Part shown: positions 11,101 to 20,759 of the stretch, piece after piece
How positions within the stretch are numbered: the first letter of the stretch is position 1
How the letters are laid out: each line of letters begins with the position of its first letter
DNA from: Amphiduros pacificus
Taxonomy: Eukaryota; Annelida; Polychaeta; Phyllodocida; Hesionidae
NCBI GenBank assembly: GCA_949316495.1
Contig: OX439002.1
Span: 47,646,531 to 47,710,530, forward strand
DNA: 64,000 bases
Reading direction: 5' to 3'
Translations under genes and position numbers: made by a program
The notes under the pieces: model-generated
The model's input: the letters and a program-made list of their open reading frames with translations, nothing else
Database searches by the model: none
Told to the model about the DNA's origin: nothing

Positions 11101-12358
11101 CACACGTCACTGGAAATATGTGGTCGTTGTTTGGGGTTTCCCTGTTCTATATTTACATGAACCAATTAGAGAAATCGTCCAATGATAAGTGACATTATTT
11201 GCCCGCTGCACAAACCCATTTCAAAAAGAGGTCCTTGATAGTCCTAATATATTTGGACTGGGATAGACTATGACAGGCAATAAGCGGGTGCTCGAGGTGT
11301 GATGGCCGAATGCGCTGTCCGTATATATCTAATGTGACCATACTCACGGCAAATTCAGCACATCAGAAAAATGTCCCTGGCACCTGAGAAGCTGAGAAGC
11401 CGACCGATTCGTACTACCCAGCCACAATAGTGATTCGTACTACCCAAGGCACAATAGTGACTCAGGCATAAAACATCGTCAAAGTCCTATGACCTCCACC
11501 TTTGTTTAAAATATATGTACTTAATAGGAATTTGATATAAAGAGATTGATATCAGATTGCAAAGTCATAGTTACAAGGATATGTTAAGATATTCTGTGTA
11601 AATATTAATGTTATTAACGCATTTTCTCAAAACCGTATATACAAATCATGCAAATCATCTATAAAACGAAAATATAGTTTATAATTTATACATTTCACCA
11701 TAAACATAAATTCTACTTCAACTTTAATTGTTGAAATGAGTTATAGTATCCCTTGAAAAAATATTGGATAATTTCAAAATATAATGTTAGAAATACTGAA
11801 TCCCTTATAAGTGCGATGAATCCTTGAGTAGCTGGAATCTCATTAACCACGCTCTTATATCTAATCATGAGAATCAAACTATCTAATGACGCTTAACTTA
11901 ACTTTTCTGGGGTTTTTTCAGGAAAATTACGTAAAGATAGTGGCTTTGAAGAGGATATATTAGACTTAAACAAACAACCACCATTGCCATGCAGACGACA
12001 GACCATGCCTATGTTATGCAGCCACCAGATGTCACCAGTTCACCTTCCGGTATCACGTGGATCAACAGATATCACTCAGAAACTCCCCTTTCGCTCTCTT
12101 AGTTGCGACGCAAGCCGCACGCCTCCGGAGCTACCGAGCAGGCGGCGAAGAGTTACGTCGCCCAATATACCGTCGAGGAGCGAGACTAAAGGAGGCGGTG
12201 ACTCCGTGGCTGATAGGGTCAATGATGGTCAGTACCCGACGCCGCCTCCACCCCCACCCAGGCCGAGACACACGCTAACAAACCACAGCTCGTTTCTCAG
12301 AATACCTGATAGACCTCTGCCGCCATTGCCAACACAATCCCAGTCTTCTGACACTTAG
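7633..12358 (+). CDS. DOK-like: DOK-family adaptor protein, 3' part of gene (six coding exons)
   Basis: Joined exons 7633-8107, 8682-8922, 9170-9336, 9519-9635, 10673-10759 and 11922-12358 give 1,524 nt, 507 codons plus a TAG stop, with every intron GT..AG and all phases compatible. Numbering starts at the first visible codon because the N-terminus is missing. Residues 1-96 are the distal part of a PH domain (TWQKRYFVLR start, closing helix with Trp85). Residues 159-275 are an IRS-type PTB domain with the family's ISWPL strand. The rest is a low-complexity tail with a class II-like PPPPPPRPR stretch (470-478) and a class I SH3 ligand RPLPPLP (493-499). PH+PTB+tail is the architecture of DOK1-3 rather than FRS2 (no PH) or the much longer IRS proteins. 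DOK proteins sit at the inner membrane and recruit RasGAP, Crk or Nck downstream of tyrosine kinases. Subfamily is not resolved. Confidence 0.85.
8108..8138. repeat. TA-rich microsatellite overlapping the exon A splice donor
   Basis: The intron begins GTATATATAT and continues as TA repeat with single interruptions for about 30 bp. The 5' splice site and the repeat share bases, so length changes of the repeat would alter sequence directly after the donor. Confidence 0.85.
8682..8922 (+). CDS. DOK-like: DOK-like coding exon B: N-terminal half of the PTB domain
   Basis: Acceptor CGTTCCAG and donor GT|GTAAGT flank a frame reading HRYRVQVQATEAS, then KLYGDCDMYVSA, then VVLCTIGA, REHLISWPLKHIVKF and VTLEGGV. 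These match the strand order of DOK PTB domains (QFWVTVQRTEAAE, GSYVLRV, LLSWPYTLLRRYG in DOK1). Where DOK and FRS2 proteins carry RRYG after the SWP strand, this protein reads VKFK. It closes one split codon from exon A and ends with two bases of a Val codon. Confidence 0.88.
9170..9336 (+). CDS. DOK-like: DOK-like coding exon C: C-terminal PTB strand and helix
   Basis: Acceptor GGTTTCAG, donor CAAG|GTGAGA. It encodes ACDLKEGEFLFKSQFGKELIRRV, aligning with the last strand and the C-terminal helix of IRS-type PTB domains (GPGTFTFQTAQGNDIFQAV in DOK1), then a basic Ser-rich linker. The GRRC stretch that contributes to the phosphotyrosine pocket in relatives reads GVAC across the exon B/C junction. 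Confidence 0.85.
9337..9420 (+). other. Candidate alternative 3' end in DOK intron 3 (retained frame plus poly(A) signal)
   Basis: The exon C frame stays open past its donor for another 26 codons (GETLRAPEKSARSAQEDISI...) with exon-like base composition, to a TAA at 9414-9416. An exact AATAAA at 9412-9417 overlaps that stop, and a T/GT-rich stretch follows around 9450-9468. This is the arrangement of a composite terminal exon: no splicing at 9337 plus cleavage near 9440 would give a DOK isoform that ends just after the PTB domain and lacks the SH3-binding tail. The intron is only 182 nt, so simple intron retention is an alternative reading. Confidence 0.4.
9519..9635 (+). CDS. DOK-like: DOK-like coding exon D: tail segment
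   Basis: Acceptor TTTTGCAG, donor GAAG|GTCAGC. Both boundaries leave the same phase (one base, two bases), so the exon is symmetric (117 nt) and could be skipped without breaking the frame. It encodes a polar stretch GKSCSDPCLSDSTKVV...FWRAPESDRMEVSTPP with no recognisable domain. Confidence 0.75.
9998..10059. repeat. 11-bp tandem repeat, about 5.5 copies
   Basis: Unit GGGTAACTGGA, four exact copies, one variant (GACTACCTGGA) and a partial. It lies in the intron between exons D and E of the DOK-like gene. Confidence 0.95.
10211..10357. repeat. 21-bp minisatellite, 7 copies
   Basis: Unit AAGTGGACCATGTTAAACCTC repeated seven times head to tail with one substitution in the last copy. The near-perfect identity implies recent expansion. 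Because 21 is a multiple of three, both strands show short open frames (MLNLKWT repeats) that are artefacts. Located in the DOK intron between exons D and E. Confidence 0.98.
10673..10759 (+). CDS. DOK-like: DOK-like coding exon E: tail with tyrosines
   Basis: Acceptor TATCGAACAG, donor ATAG|GTATGA, 87 nt and symmetric in phase like exon D. It encodes EYHSYLQVLPDTVIPEE and a Ser/Thr stretch. The acidic context of the first Tyr (NNEDEEYHSYL across the junction) resembles tyrosine-kinase targets, fitting the role of DOK tails as phosphorylated docking platforms, but this is inference. Confidence 0.75.
11406..11458. repeat. Two-copy 26-27 bp tandem duplication
   Basis: GATTCGTACTACCCA followed by CACAATAGT occurs twice, differing by a 1-bp indel and little else. 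It lies in the DOK intron before the last exon. Confidence 0.85.
11922..12358 (+). CDS. DOK-like: DOK-like terminal coding exon F: proline-rich, SH3-binding tail
   Basis: Acceptor GGTTTTTTCAG, then GKLRKDSGFEEDILDL and a long basic/Ser/Pro-rich tail ending in SSDT and a TAG stop. Two SH3-ligand-like elements are visible: PPPPPPRPR (class II-like) and RPLPPLP, an exact RxxPxxP class I ligand. There is one further tyrosine (DGQYPTP). The reading frame is supported by the split-codon phase and by strong codon-like GC content compared with the flanks. The protein ends in this exon. Confidence 0.82.
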
Positions 12359-12845
12359 CGGGGAATTGCCAATAGGACATTGTATTGATAAAGATATGTG
12401 ATATGGACAATATATATTTTGGTGATATGGATATTCAGATTTGTGAATTGTGAAAATGTTCACAACTCAGGTCCAGTTAGCGACCCAAAGAACTTTTAGT
12501 TTTATCGCCAGGTGGCACCATTTCAAGACTTCCGCTAGGTTGACTTTGCTCGGAAACATATCTATACTTGGTATGGGACAATTCAGAGGTGCCTCCATCA
12601 CCAAGTTTATAGTGTTATCTTGCAGCCTTTCCAAGACTCACTATATGAAATCTAACGTTAACAATGATAACTTGGTTGGTTAAAGGAATTTATATAAATT
12701 ACTAAAATTATGCAATTACTCAATATACTCCATCAAAGCACTTCATATTTCTCAACAAATATATCTTGCTTGTATTATGTTGTTGACAAAAAAGGGACAG
12801 ACAAATAAGAAAAATAAATATAATTCATAATCTGTGTGTGATTTA
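12359..12845 (+). terminator. DOK-like 3' UTR with poly(A) signal
   Basis: After the stop the sequence turns AT-rich. The first exact AATAAA is at 12813-12818, followed 15-20 nt later by TGTGTGTG, a classic GU-rich downstream element. This pair makes cleavage near 12830 likely and a 3' UTR of about 470 nt. Confidence 0.6.
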
Positions 12846-15800
12846 CTACAGCAGATATATGGTGCATATCTTAAACAGTTTTCTTAGGATATTTCAGTGA
12901 AAGGTTCACGTTCGGCGAATTAAATAAATCATGGGAAGAAATAGTGATTTGGTGATGCATTGTGGGTATTCCTTTCTATTTAAATATGTACAATATGTCT
13001 AATTGTTGAAATATCTAATTAAATTGCATAAATGAGAAGTATGCCAAAAGGTTAAAGGTTAAAGTTATATCCATAAATCATCAGCATGTGTATTCAATTC
13101 TGCTTTACGTTTTGGAAAATAAGGCACAGGCCATATAAATCAAATGAAATATTATTTCAAACGCAAGTAAAATAAACTTTGTAAAGACAGCAGACTTGTT
13201 TTTCAGCCAAAATAAGGTCTATTTGCAAGTGAATCTGTTTGATTCTTGCGAAATCTATAAAAATATGAGGAATTTGCATTATTATATAATTATTTAAATA
13301 TCATAAACAATAATTATCTCACAAATATTGTTTAAATATTCCAACTGTCTCTCCCATTTTGTAAGTCTAGTCTACTCTAATTCACTTTCTAACCTCACGC
13401 TAGGACCCTCGGGTCATTATGAACGGTACTAGCTGCGAGTTTACAAGTTATATTTGCTATGAATAAATAAAGTGAAATATTTATAACCAAGCCTTCTTTT
13501 CTTGAAATTATAGTTGGAAATGAAACATAAGACAATTCCTTCCTCAGATTAAATCAATACCTAAAATTTCTTATATTTGATAGTAGTATTGCAACATTAT
13601 ATGAATAAATAAACCGAGTATACGGGCCAGAAATGCCATTTCATATGTATATCCATATGCATGGCCTGTAAAGACATTAATGAGACTGACCGCCCGGAGA
13701 TGTTCAGAACGTTTCAAGTTTATGTGCAGATAATATGGAAATATTCCTAATATCCTGAGGTGAGTAATTCATCATGTCGGGCGTGGCATTGCGGTGCTGC
13801 TCCGGGCTGCTCCAGGCAGCGGACGTGGCGACAATTTGTTCCTTTATGCCACCCCAGGTCCAGCCCCACTTTGCCCTCTATTCTCTCTCCTGGACCCCAG
13901 CTCGGCAGTATCATTGATTCCTTGCCAAATGGCAATCACGAGAAACCTACATTTCCCAAAAGGAAATGTCCAAGAGCCGTCAGATACATGGTTGGAGGTG
14001 GCGATAAGGGGTGAGCAGGCCTGGGCGGATCGATGGTGGGCCGGCCGGGTGGCACCAAGCCCTGCCCCACCGCCTGACATTCCCCGCACTCAGCTGACCC
14101 CACACCACCACTCTACAGGGAAGCCAACCCCAGCAAAACTACTCAGCCTCCCTGTGTCAATGAGTTTATATCATTACCAAACACTACTCTCTGTATTTCC
14201 AATTAGAATCTACGTACGCACCATGCATGAATGAAAAGTTTCCCAAGAAGTTATTGCTGCATGAACAAAAATGTTATAAACATTTATATTTAATTCGAAA
14301 TTTAAGGTCTAAAATGACAATTCTGGAGTTATGGCCAACATAAAGTTGGTGAGGTGAGTCTGTTATTTTGTGCCTATCAGATGTGTCAGTTTATTCATTG
14401 CTCACCGTGCAGATACCGTGATGTATGGTCTCAATGAGTAAAATATGTAACATATTACAATTTTATTAGGTAAAATATGTCATGATATTATGAAATCTAA
14501 AAGAATATCAATGTGATTCATGCCAAATTCCAGCGCAAAATATGTACCGATGATATAAAAAGACGAAAACCTCTTGTCTGGAGTAACATGATGCATGTGT
14601 GCATTATGGTTTATTGCTACAAATGATAAGGAACTGAAATTTTGAAGCATGGTTCCTGCAAAGTATCATACTTAGGCCGGTGTTCCCACTGAGTTCTTTA
14701 TTTGGTTTGGATACATCATGAGCGTGTCAAATTTAGGTTAAATTATTGACAGTAAAACATATGATTCACACAACATTTTGTTAGGGTTTAGGCCGCATTG
14801 CCATTGAATACTCTTAGGCGTGGACATTGTCTTTCTTTATATAGATAATGTATGCTGTTTTAAGCATAATGTATTCTTCTGTTCCGCATAACATATTCGT
14901 CTCCACATAACTCTGATCACTTTTATAACCCTTTTTCTGCAGTAAGTTTACCATATTCTAGTTCATCATTCAATATTCTGTATGATAATCATTTTAGTGT
15001 CCCAATTATGATTTATCTGCAGCCCAGATGTTTCTGAATTCTTTGTGTCTTTCAACAATGTGCTAATTTCCCATTTGTGACAAGTATATGGGGAATGATG
15101 GAGAAAGGTGGATATCTGCTACTGAGCTGTTTCGTACTCTTTGTATACTCCATGACGAGTTATCAAAGCATTTTTTGTTATCATGCCCATGTGATAATAT
15201 AAAAGAAAGACCCCCAGTGAATCTTTGAAATGATAAAGGCATCAAGTTCAGATGACAGACTTCAATCTCATCTGTTTTTAACTTAAAATAACATTAAAAT
15301 TGAAATCTTTCGTTCTCAGAATAGTACTTTCCTTTGCAATGGGCTCACAATAACATCCTCCACAATTGTGCGATTGCTTTGGCTTGATAACATGAAATTC
15401 ACAACGAGTTACTTGCAAACTGGGCTTGACCTATAAAATGACGTCATGCTATATGAAGTAACTCGTATTGGTCTATGAAACAAGGCGTGGCTTTAAATGA
15501 GATCATGATAGTGTAGATGACTGTTCCGATGACGAAGGGCAGATTCACATGATTGAATAATTAATGAGTGTTCAGTTTGAACTCCAATTGGCACTGTAAG
15601 CGCTAGGCCTTTTATCGGAAGGAGGAAGAAGGCTCAGCAGTGTATTGGAGATAACAGGCCTAGCAATGCTGGGTATCAGAATTATGATTTCTCAACAAAT
15701 TAAAGGGATTTTAGATCAGATTTAAAAGAAAATTTGAGAGGGTTCAACAAATGACTGTAGTATGAGAACATATTTAATGTTGCTTCCTGTCCAGCTTATT

Positions 15801-16619
15801 TGAATTTGGTAATGTTAAACTTGCCGTGTTGCTAAAACTCAATAAATCATATCAAACAAGAGCTCAGCCGAACATCTTCCTTTTGCGGCATTTGTTTGTA
15901 TTCATATTGGTCTCTCATGGAGAAATCAAAGCTTCCAAAACGTAGCTTTGTCTTCTCTGAATGAGTATTCAAATTAAATAGCTGTAAACAAATGATTTCT
16001 GTTGTGAAGCAGACGACACTTCATAATCACATCCCACTATTACATTTCCGAAATTTGTATTTGACCCCAAAATACAAATTTAGTAAAGAGAATAATCCCC
16101 AATAATTAGGGTAGCTCCAATTATAATGGTGATATTACATGTGACTAAAAATTTCTTTACAAACAAAAATATCTCTGAAAAGTAGAGATAAGTAGAGATA
16201 ATTCTCACATGTAAAAATCTCGCACGTATGGGGGAACTTTGTAGACACGCAACCTTGGCTCATAGTAATGAATTCAGAAAATAACACAGTCATGATTAAA
16301 TCTGCGTGATTAGTTTTTTCATTGCACGTTTATTAAAGATACTATATGAAACGAAACATTTTACAAAATTTCGACCATATTTTTTTATCTTTTTTACATT
16401 TGTATCTATGTAGGTAGTGCAGTACAATTCGCAAAGGTTGATCTTTAATCACAATAACTTTCCCTTTTTAAAGTCTATCAAACTAATGTGTCCACACAGG
16501 TCGTGTAGATACATAAACTATACGATAACTATAAGCCATACATGAAGAATAAATTATATCTTATTTAGTGCAACCAGCAACTGACCCATTCGCTACAACC
16601 AGAATTTAACCTGCAGCAG
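12846..16619. other. Intergenic, no gene; GC island and CRE-bearing inverted repeat inside
   Basis: Mostly AT-rich with no supported exon. About 13,750-14,130 is a GC-richer island with overlapping short frames on both strands, none resembling a known protein; a conserved non-coding or regulatory element is possible. An inverted repeat with a perfect CRE in its loop lies at 15404-15466. Confidence 0.5.
15404..15466. promoter_or_regulatory. 11-bp perfect inverted repeat enclosing TGACGTCA
   Basis: Arms ACGAGTTACTT (15404-15414) and AAGTAACTCGT (15456-15466) are exact reverse complements. The 41-bp loop holds CTATAAAA and the CRE palindrome TGACGTCA at 15439-15446. It could be a paired binding site for a dimeric factor, or a small hairpin. 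Function is inferred. Confidence 0.4.
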
Positions 16620-16805
16620 AAAATAACCTTTACCCATCAATCCCTAAATAATCTTTACCCATCAACCCGCAAATAACCTTTACCCATCAACCCGCAAATA
16701 ATCTTTACCCTGCAATCAGTATCTAACCCTTACCTGAAACCAGCAACTAACCCGTGCCCTGCGACCAGCAATTAAATTTTACCTCGAAACCAGCAATTAA
16801 CTTTA
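16620..16805. repeat. 25-bp tandem repeat, about 4 clear copies, then diverged copies
   Basis: Unit close to AAATAACCTTTACCCATCAA plus CCCGC. The first four copies are well conserved to about 16712; looser relatives (CCAGCAACTAACCC.. types) continue to about 16805. Confidence 0.85.
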
Positions 16806-16837
16806 TTCGCATTGACCCCACAACAATGTCCTTTACA

Positions 16838-17236
16838 GAGTACTATTCACCACAGAGTAATGCCCATTACAGAGTAATGACCTTTACAGAGTAATGCCCA
16901 TTACAGAGTAATGAGCTTTACAGAGTAATGCCCATTACAGAGTAATGACCTTTACAGAGTAATGCCCATTACAGAGTAATGCCCATTACAGAGTAATGAC
17001 CTTTACAGAGTAATGCCCATTACAGAGCGATGTCCTTTACAGAATAATGACCTTTGCAGAGTAATGTCCTTTACAGAATAATGACCTTTGCAGAGTGATG
17101 TCCTTTACAGAATAATGACCTTTGCAGAGTAATGTCCTTTACAGAATAATGACCTTTGCAGAGTAATGTCCTTTACAGAATAATGTCCTTTACAGAGTAA
17201 TGACCTTTACAGAGTCCTTCACAAAGTAATGTCCTT
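16838..17236. repeat. 17-bp minisatellite, about 23 copies with alternating variants
   Basis: Unit TTTACAGAGTAATGACC. The left half alternates CCTTTACAGAGTAATG and CCCATTACAGAGTAATG; the right half alternates TTTACAGAATAATG and TTTGCAGAGTAATG. Such alternation indicates that the effective duplicating unit is about 34 bp. It directly follows the 25-bp array, separated by about 30 bp. Confidence 0.95.
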
Positions 17237-17838
17237 TATGGAGGAAATGCTTCAACCATTCAAGGACCTGCCTATCGTTATTTATGAAAATTATCTATAA
17301 CCACGGAACTATTCACATAATATCATGATAACAAACCTGTCTTGCATTTAGTGAACCACTTTTTTGTATTCACCTCCAGGTACAACTGATTGCGGAAACT
17401 CAAGTATTACTGAAAATGTAGAATGAAGAGGCTGTCAATTCATGCCTCTTAACTCTCCTATTCTGTTTCACATAGGCACGTGATTGCACATCCGAAAGTC
17501 AGTGAAAAACCAGCATTCAAAAGTAGGGTAACCCGGTGCGATTCAACAAACCCATATGCCTCAACTCAAATCGCAGCAGTCATATCTGAGACGTCCTGCT
17601 ATTGATCTTTTGTTTGTGATCCCTTTCTATTTTAAGTCCATTATTCTGGGCCCGGATTTCATTACAAGAGATCAACAGAGTACATCTTTATATTTTTCCA
17701 ATGCTTATGTAGTATTGGTTTTTCCAAAAGAAATCAACATATTGATATTTATTTGTTTAATTAGATGACAACATCTTGAACTGTACCTCGATATATTAGA
17801 AATAAGCCTATTGATCAAATACAGCCGACGACAACAGG
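17237..17838. other. Intergenic, nothing recognised
   Basis: AT-rich DNA between two tandem arrays. A 70-codon open frame at 17556-17768 has no recognisable motif and no splice or codon support. Confidence 0.5.
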
Positions 17839-17914
17839 GTTGCAGATGACAACAAAGCTGCAGATGACAACAGAGCTGCAGATGACAACAGAGCTGCAGA
17901 TGACAACAGAGTTG
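17839..17914. repeat. 18-bp minisatellite, about 4 copies
   Basis: Unit GCAGATGACAACAGAGCT repeated four times with one or two substitutions, beginning after CAGGGTT and ending at CAGAGTTGTG. Confidence 0.95.
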
Positions 17915-19012
17915 TGTCTCAGTTTATCAATTCATTACTTATGTTTAAAGCATGGATGTTGTCCCTTGTGCAGTATTTTGTTGAATTATTTCTCAAAATG
18001 AATGTGGGTGCCATTATGAAGTATGTCTGGTCAACATTATGGCAATTTATAATGTGACACACTCCTCACAGTGCTCAGTGCCCAATATACATTGAAATGA
18101 CGGTGATGTTCCTGCATGAGAGTGTGAAAGTAAGAAACAAATCTAAGCATATTCAGAAGGACTATCAGAACTCAGGGGTGTCTGTAAATTGAATATAATT
18201 TTAATTAACTAAACTATTATTGAACTAATTTCTTTAAATCTTTATTTTGTTCACCACGAAAGGTACCTTCCAAAGCAGGACTTCTCTTATAAAATCCCCT
18301 GCCACCAAAGATAGAAAGGTGCAAGTAATGTTTATTAATAAGAATATGGCTGAGAACTGACTGCTGAAGAAAAAATGACTATTGAAATATATTCTGCTTT
18401 GTTCTGGTAGCTGTACTGATTGGTCAGTTCATGGGGCAGACACCTTATCTTAAGTTATAACCCGATGTAGGTCAATTTGGATTGTATGATATCTTGGTGA
18501 GCAAACGATTATTCATGACGCGGGAAATTCCAAATTTCTAATAATATCAAATATCGGGACAATGACGATAGAGGTTGTGAGAAGACTGAACATTTTCGAG
18601 AGTGCAGATGCACTTTAAATTAAGGCTTTAAAAATGGAACCGCCGCTGTTGCCATGCGCAGTTCTGCTGTCTGTATATGCAGATTAATCCTAATGCAAAA
18701 CTAAAAACTAAATATGGTTATTATGAATTTCCGCCTTATTCATTTAAATTCTGTTTGTTCAGAAAGAATGGATTTTACTTATTATAGTTCAAGTTCCCTG
18801 AAATATTTCAACTTTCGATCAAACTAATCTTTTTTCTCCATCCTTTTTTAGAATGTTAAATAAGAGTCGCAAAGTGGATAGGAATGGAATTCTCTTATTC
18901 CGACTTTCTCTATTCAAATAGTTTGTTTAAGAATAAGAATCATAATGTAAACTGGTTCTAAAAATTGTTCCAAATCAAAAGTTGGTCTTTGGAATATCAT
19001 GTGGAAATAAAG

Positions 19013-19110
<98 letters not shown>

Positions 19111-19112
19111 TT
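19013..19112. repeat. (TA)n microsatellite with TG interruptions
   Basis: About 100 bp of TA repeat broken by two ATGTAT steps. Tyr-Ile open frames across it are artefacts. Confidence 0.98.
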
Positions 19113-19305
19113 ATCATTATCTATGGATTACACTTATTTGCATCCTACCATATATACTTTCATTACAGAAGAATGTTCGTATTTGTAGTATGGACAAAAA
19201 GTATTCTATGGAAGCAAATTACATGGATTACATATGAACACAATGTATTCTGGAAAATCAAGAGTTCATCGGATCTTCCCACCTTCTATGTTGATCTGAG
19301 CTCAG

Positions 19306-19356
19306 GTCACATGGTTTTATCACGTGTTGAAGTCTCGTTCTTTCGTCACGTGATAA
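19306..19356. promoter_or_regulatory. Cluster of three E-boxes (CACATG, CACGTG, TCACGTGA)
   Basis: CACATG at 19308, CACGTG at 19321 and TCACGTGA at 19346 fall within 50 bp, 13 and 26 bp apart, in a small GC-richer block (19270-19420) flanked by AT-rich DNA. Clustered, evenly placed bHLH sites suggest an enhancer element. No coding function is supported. Confidence 0.35.
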
Positions 19357-19599
19357 CGATACTACGAACGTCATCATCAGATCACAAAGCTGCATGCCTC
19401 ACGAGCCTTGCAATTTTGAAAATGAATTGAGGTCAACCTGACACAGATTAGGCATAGTCTTCTGCTTCTTATAGCACAAGAATTCTACCAATGCCATCAG
19501 CCAATCATAACCACAAAAACACAATTATCAACAGGGTAGAAGGAACTCCATCTTATTAATGGTATACTCATGTATCCCTTGATGTTGATGTGTGTAGGG

Positions 19600-19715
19600 T
19601 AGAAGAAAAGAGAAGAAGAGAAGAAGAAAAGATGAAAACACTTAAAGATGAGTAAGAAATATAAGTAGGGATAAATGAGGTTGAAGTTAGAAAAAAATAG
19701 AAAAAAGTCAAATAT
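19600..19715. repeat. Polypurine tract (GA/A-rich)
   Basis: About 115 bp with strong purine bias on the + strand, beginning GAAAAGAGAAGAAGAGAAGA. Low-complexity DNA; nothing else is seen in it. Confidence 0.8.
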
Positions 19716-20274
19716 ATAATATGGACAGAGCCTATTTATGGATATCAAGGAAGTAATAAAAAATAATTTAAAAGTAGACAATTGCGAGATCAAAGAAGAG
19801 AACAGAAATGAAGGTTGTGTCTTCAGTATAAATAGACATTTGCCCCCTTACTTAGATTAAACATTGACATTAAAATAAATGAAGAAATAAGTTTGGTGGT
19901 ATTATGCGTGCCGTGCCGGCTGAGGATGATGGGGCAACCTTGTGGTGGGCAGGGTGCAGGAGCCCTATGTATGGGGGGCAGATCTGATGTCTACTGATTC
20001 TCTGTTATGTGACATATCACCCACAAATCACAATGGGTGGTAGACATGCCTTGTCAGCTACCATCAATCTGACAACACACATACAAACCATCCCAACTAT
20101 TCTGTCCGCTATGCAAACACGCTCTCAGCCAGTTTAATGTTCATATCACATCACATATATATCACCCTCACTGCTCTTCTGAAATTACTTTTAGCCCGAA
20201 GATTTGCAACCTTATTAATATCAGCGGTGGTTTAAAATATATTCTTTCAAAGACAATCTTCAATATCTCAAATC

Positions 20275-20298
20275 ATATATATATATATATATATATAT
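20275..20298. repeat. Short (TA)n tract
   Basis: 24 bp of TA repeat immediately 5' of the E-box/X-box element. Confidence 0.95.
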
Positions 20299-20309
20299 CA
20301 CAATGGGCA

Positions 20310-20504
20310 GTCACGTGACATCGGTTACTATAGCAACGATCGGGGAGATTGTCTAGATAACCAAGGTACAGCAGAAGTGCAAAGTTGCTGCATGGCCCGG
20401 TCGGCTCTGCCACGGCACTCAAACTTAGTTTGCTTCTCTTGATCTGTGGTCTCCTGGATAATCCCAATCTGTTCACTGTCTGCTGGATTATACGATTATC
20501 CGTC
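20310..20504. promoter_or_regulatory. Candidate cis-regulatory module: E-box palindrome, RFX X-box, K50 homeodomain sites
   Basis: GTCACGTGAC (20310-20319) is a 10-bp E-box palindrome. Four bases later GTTACTATAGCAAC (20324-20337) fits the X-box bound by RFX factors (GTNRCC/T spacer RGCAAC) almost perfectly. Downstream are TAATCC (20459-20464) and its reverse GGATTA (20485-20490), typical Otx/Pitx/Goosecoid sites, all in a GC-richer block of about 240 bp. A minus-strand open frame over it has no known motif. RFX sites commonly mark ciliary or neuronal genes; no target is identified here. Confidence 0.4.
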
Positions 20505-20759
20505 AAAGAGGGGATTTGTGTGATTTTGTGACGATCTAAAGGTCAGTGGATAAGTGTTTGTATTTTGCTATAGAATGGACATTTATCTCTTTACACGTTG
20601 AAAACTTGTTTAAAGTAAATGTTTCAATATAATAGATTAGACCGTGACTATGAGACAAAGTGCAGCTGCGGATATGTGCGCAGTCTGTTATCGTGCAATT
20701 ATAGGTTATATTGATATATGTTCACTGAAAGAACACTCCTTGAAAGATGTCTTTTTTCT

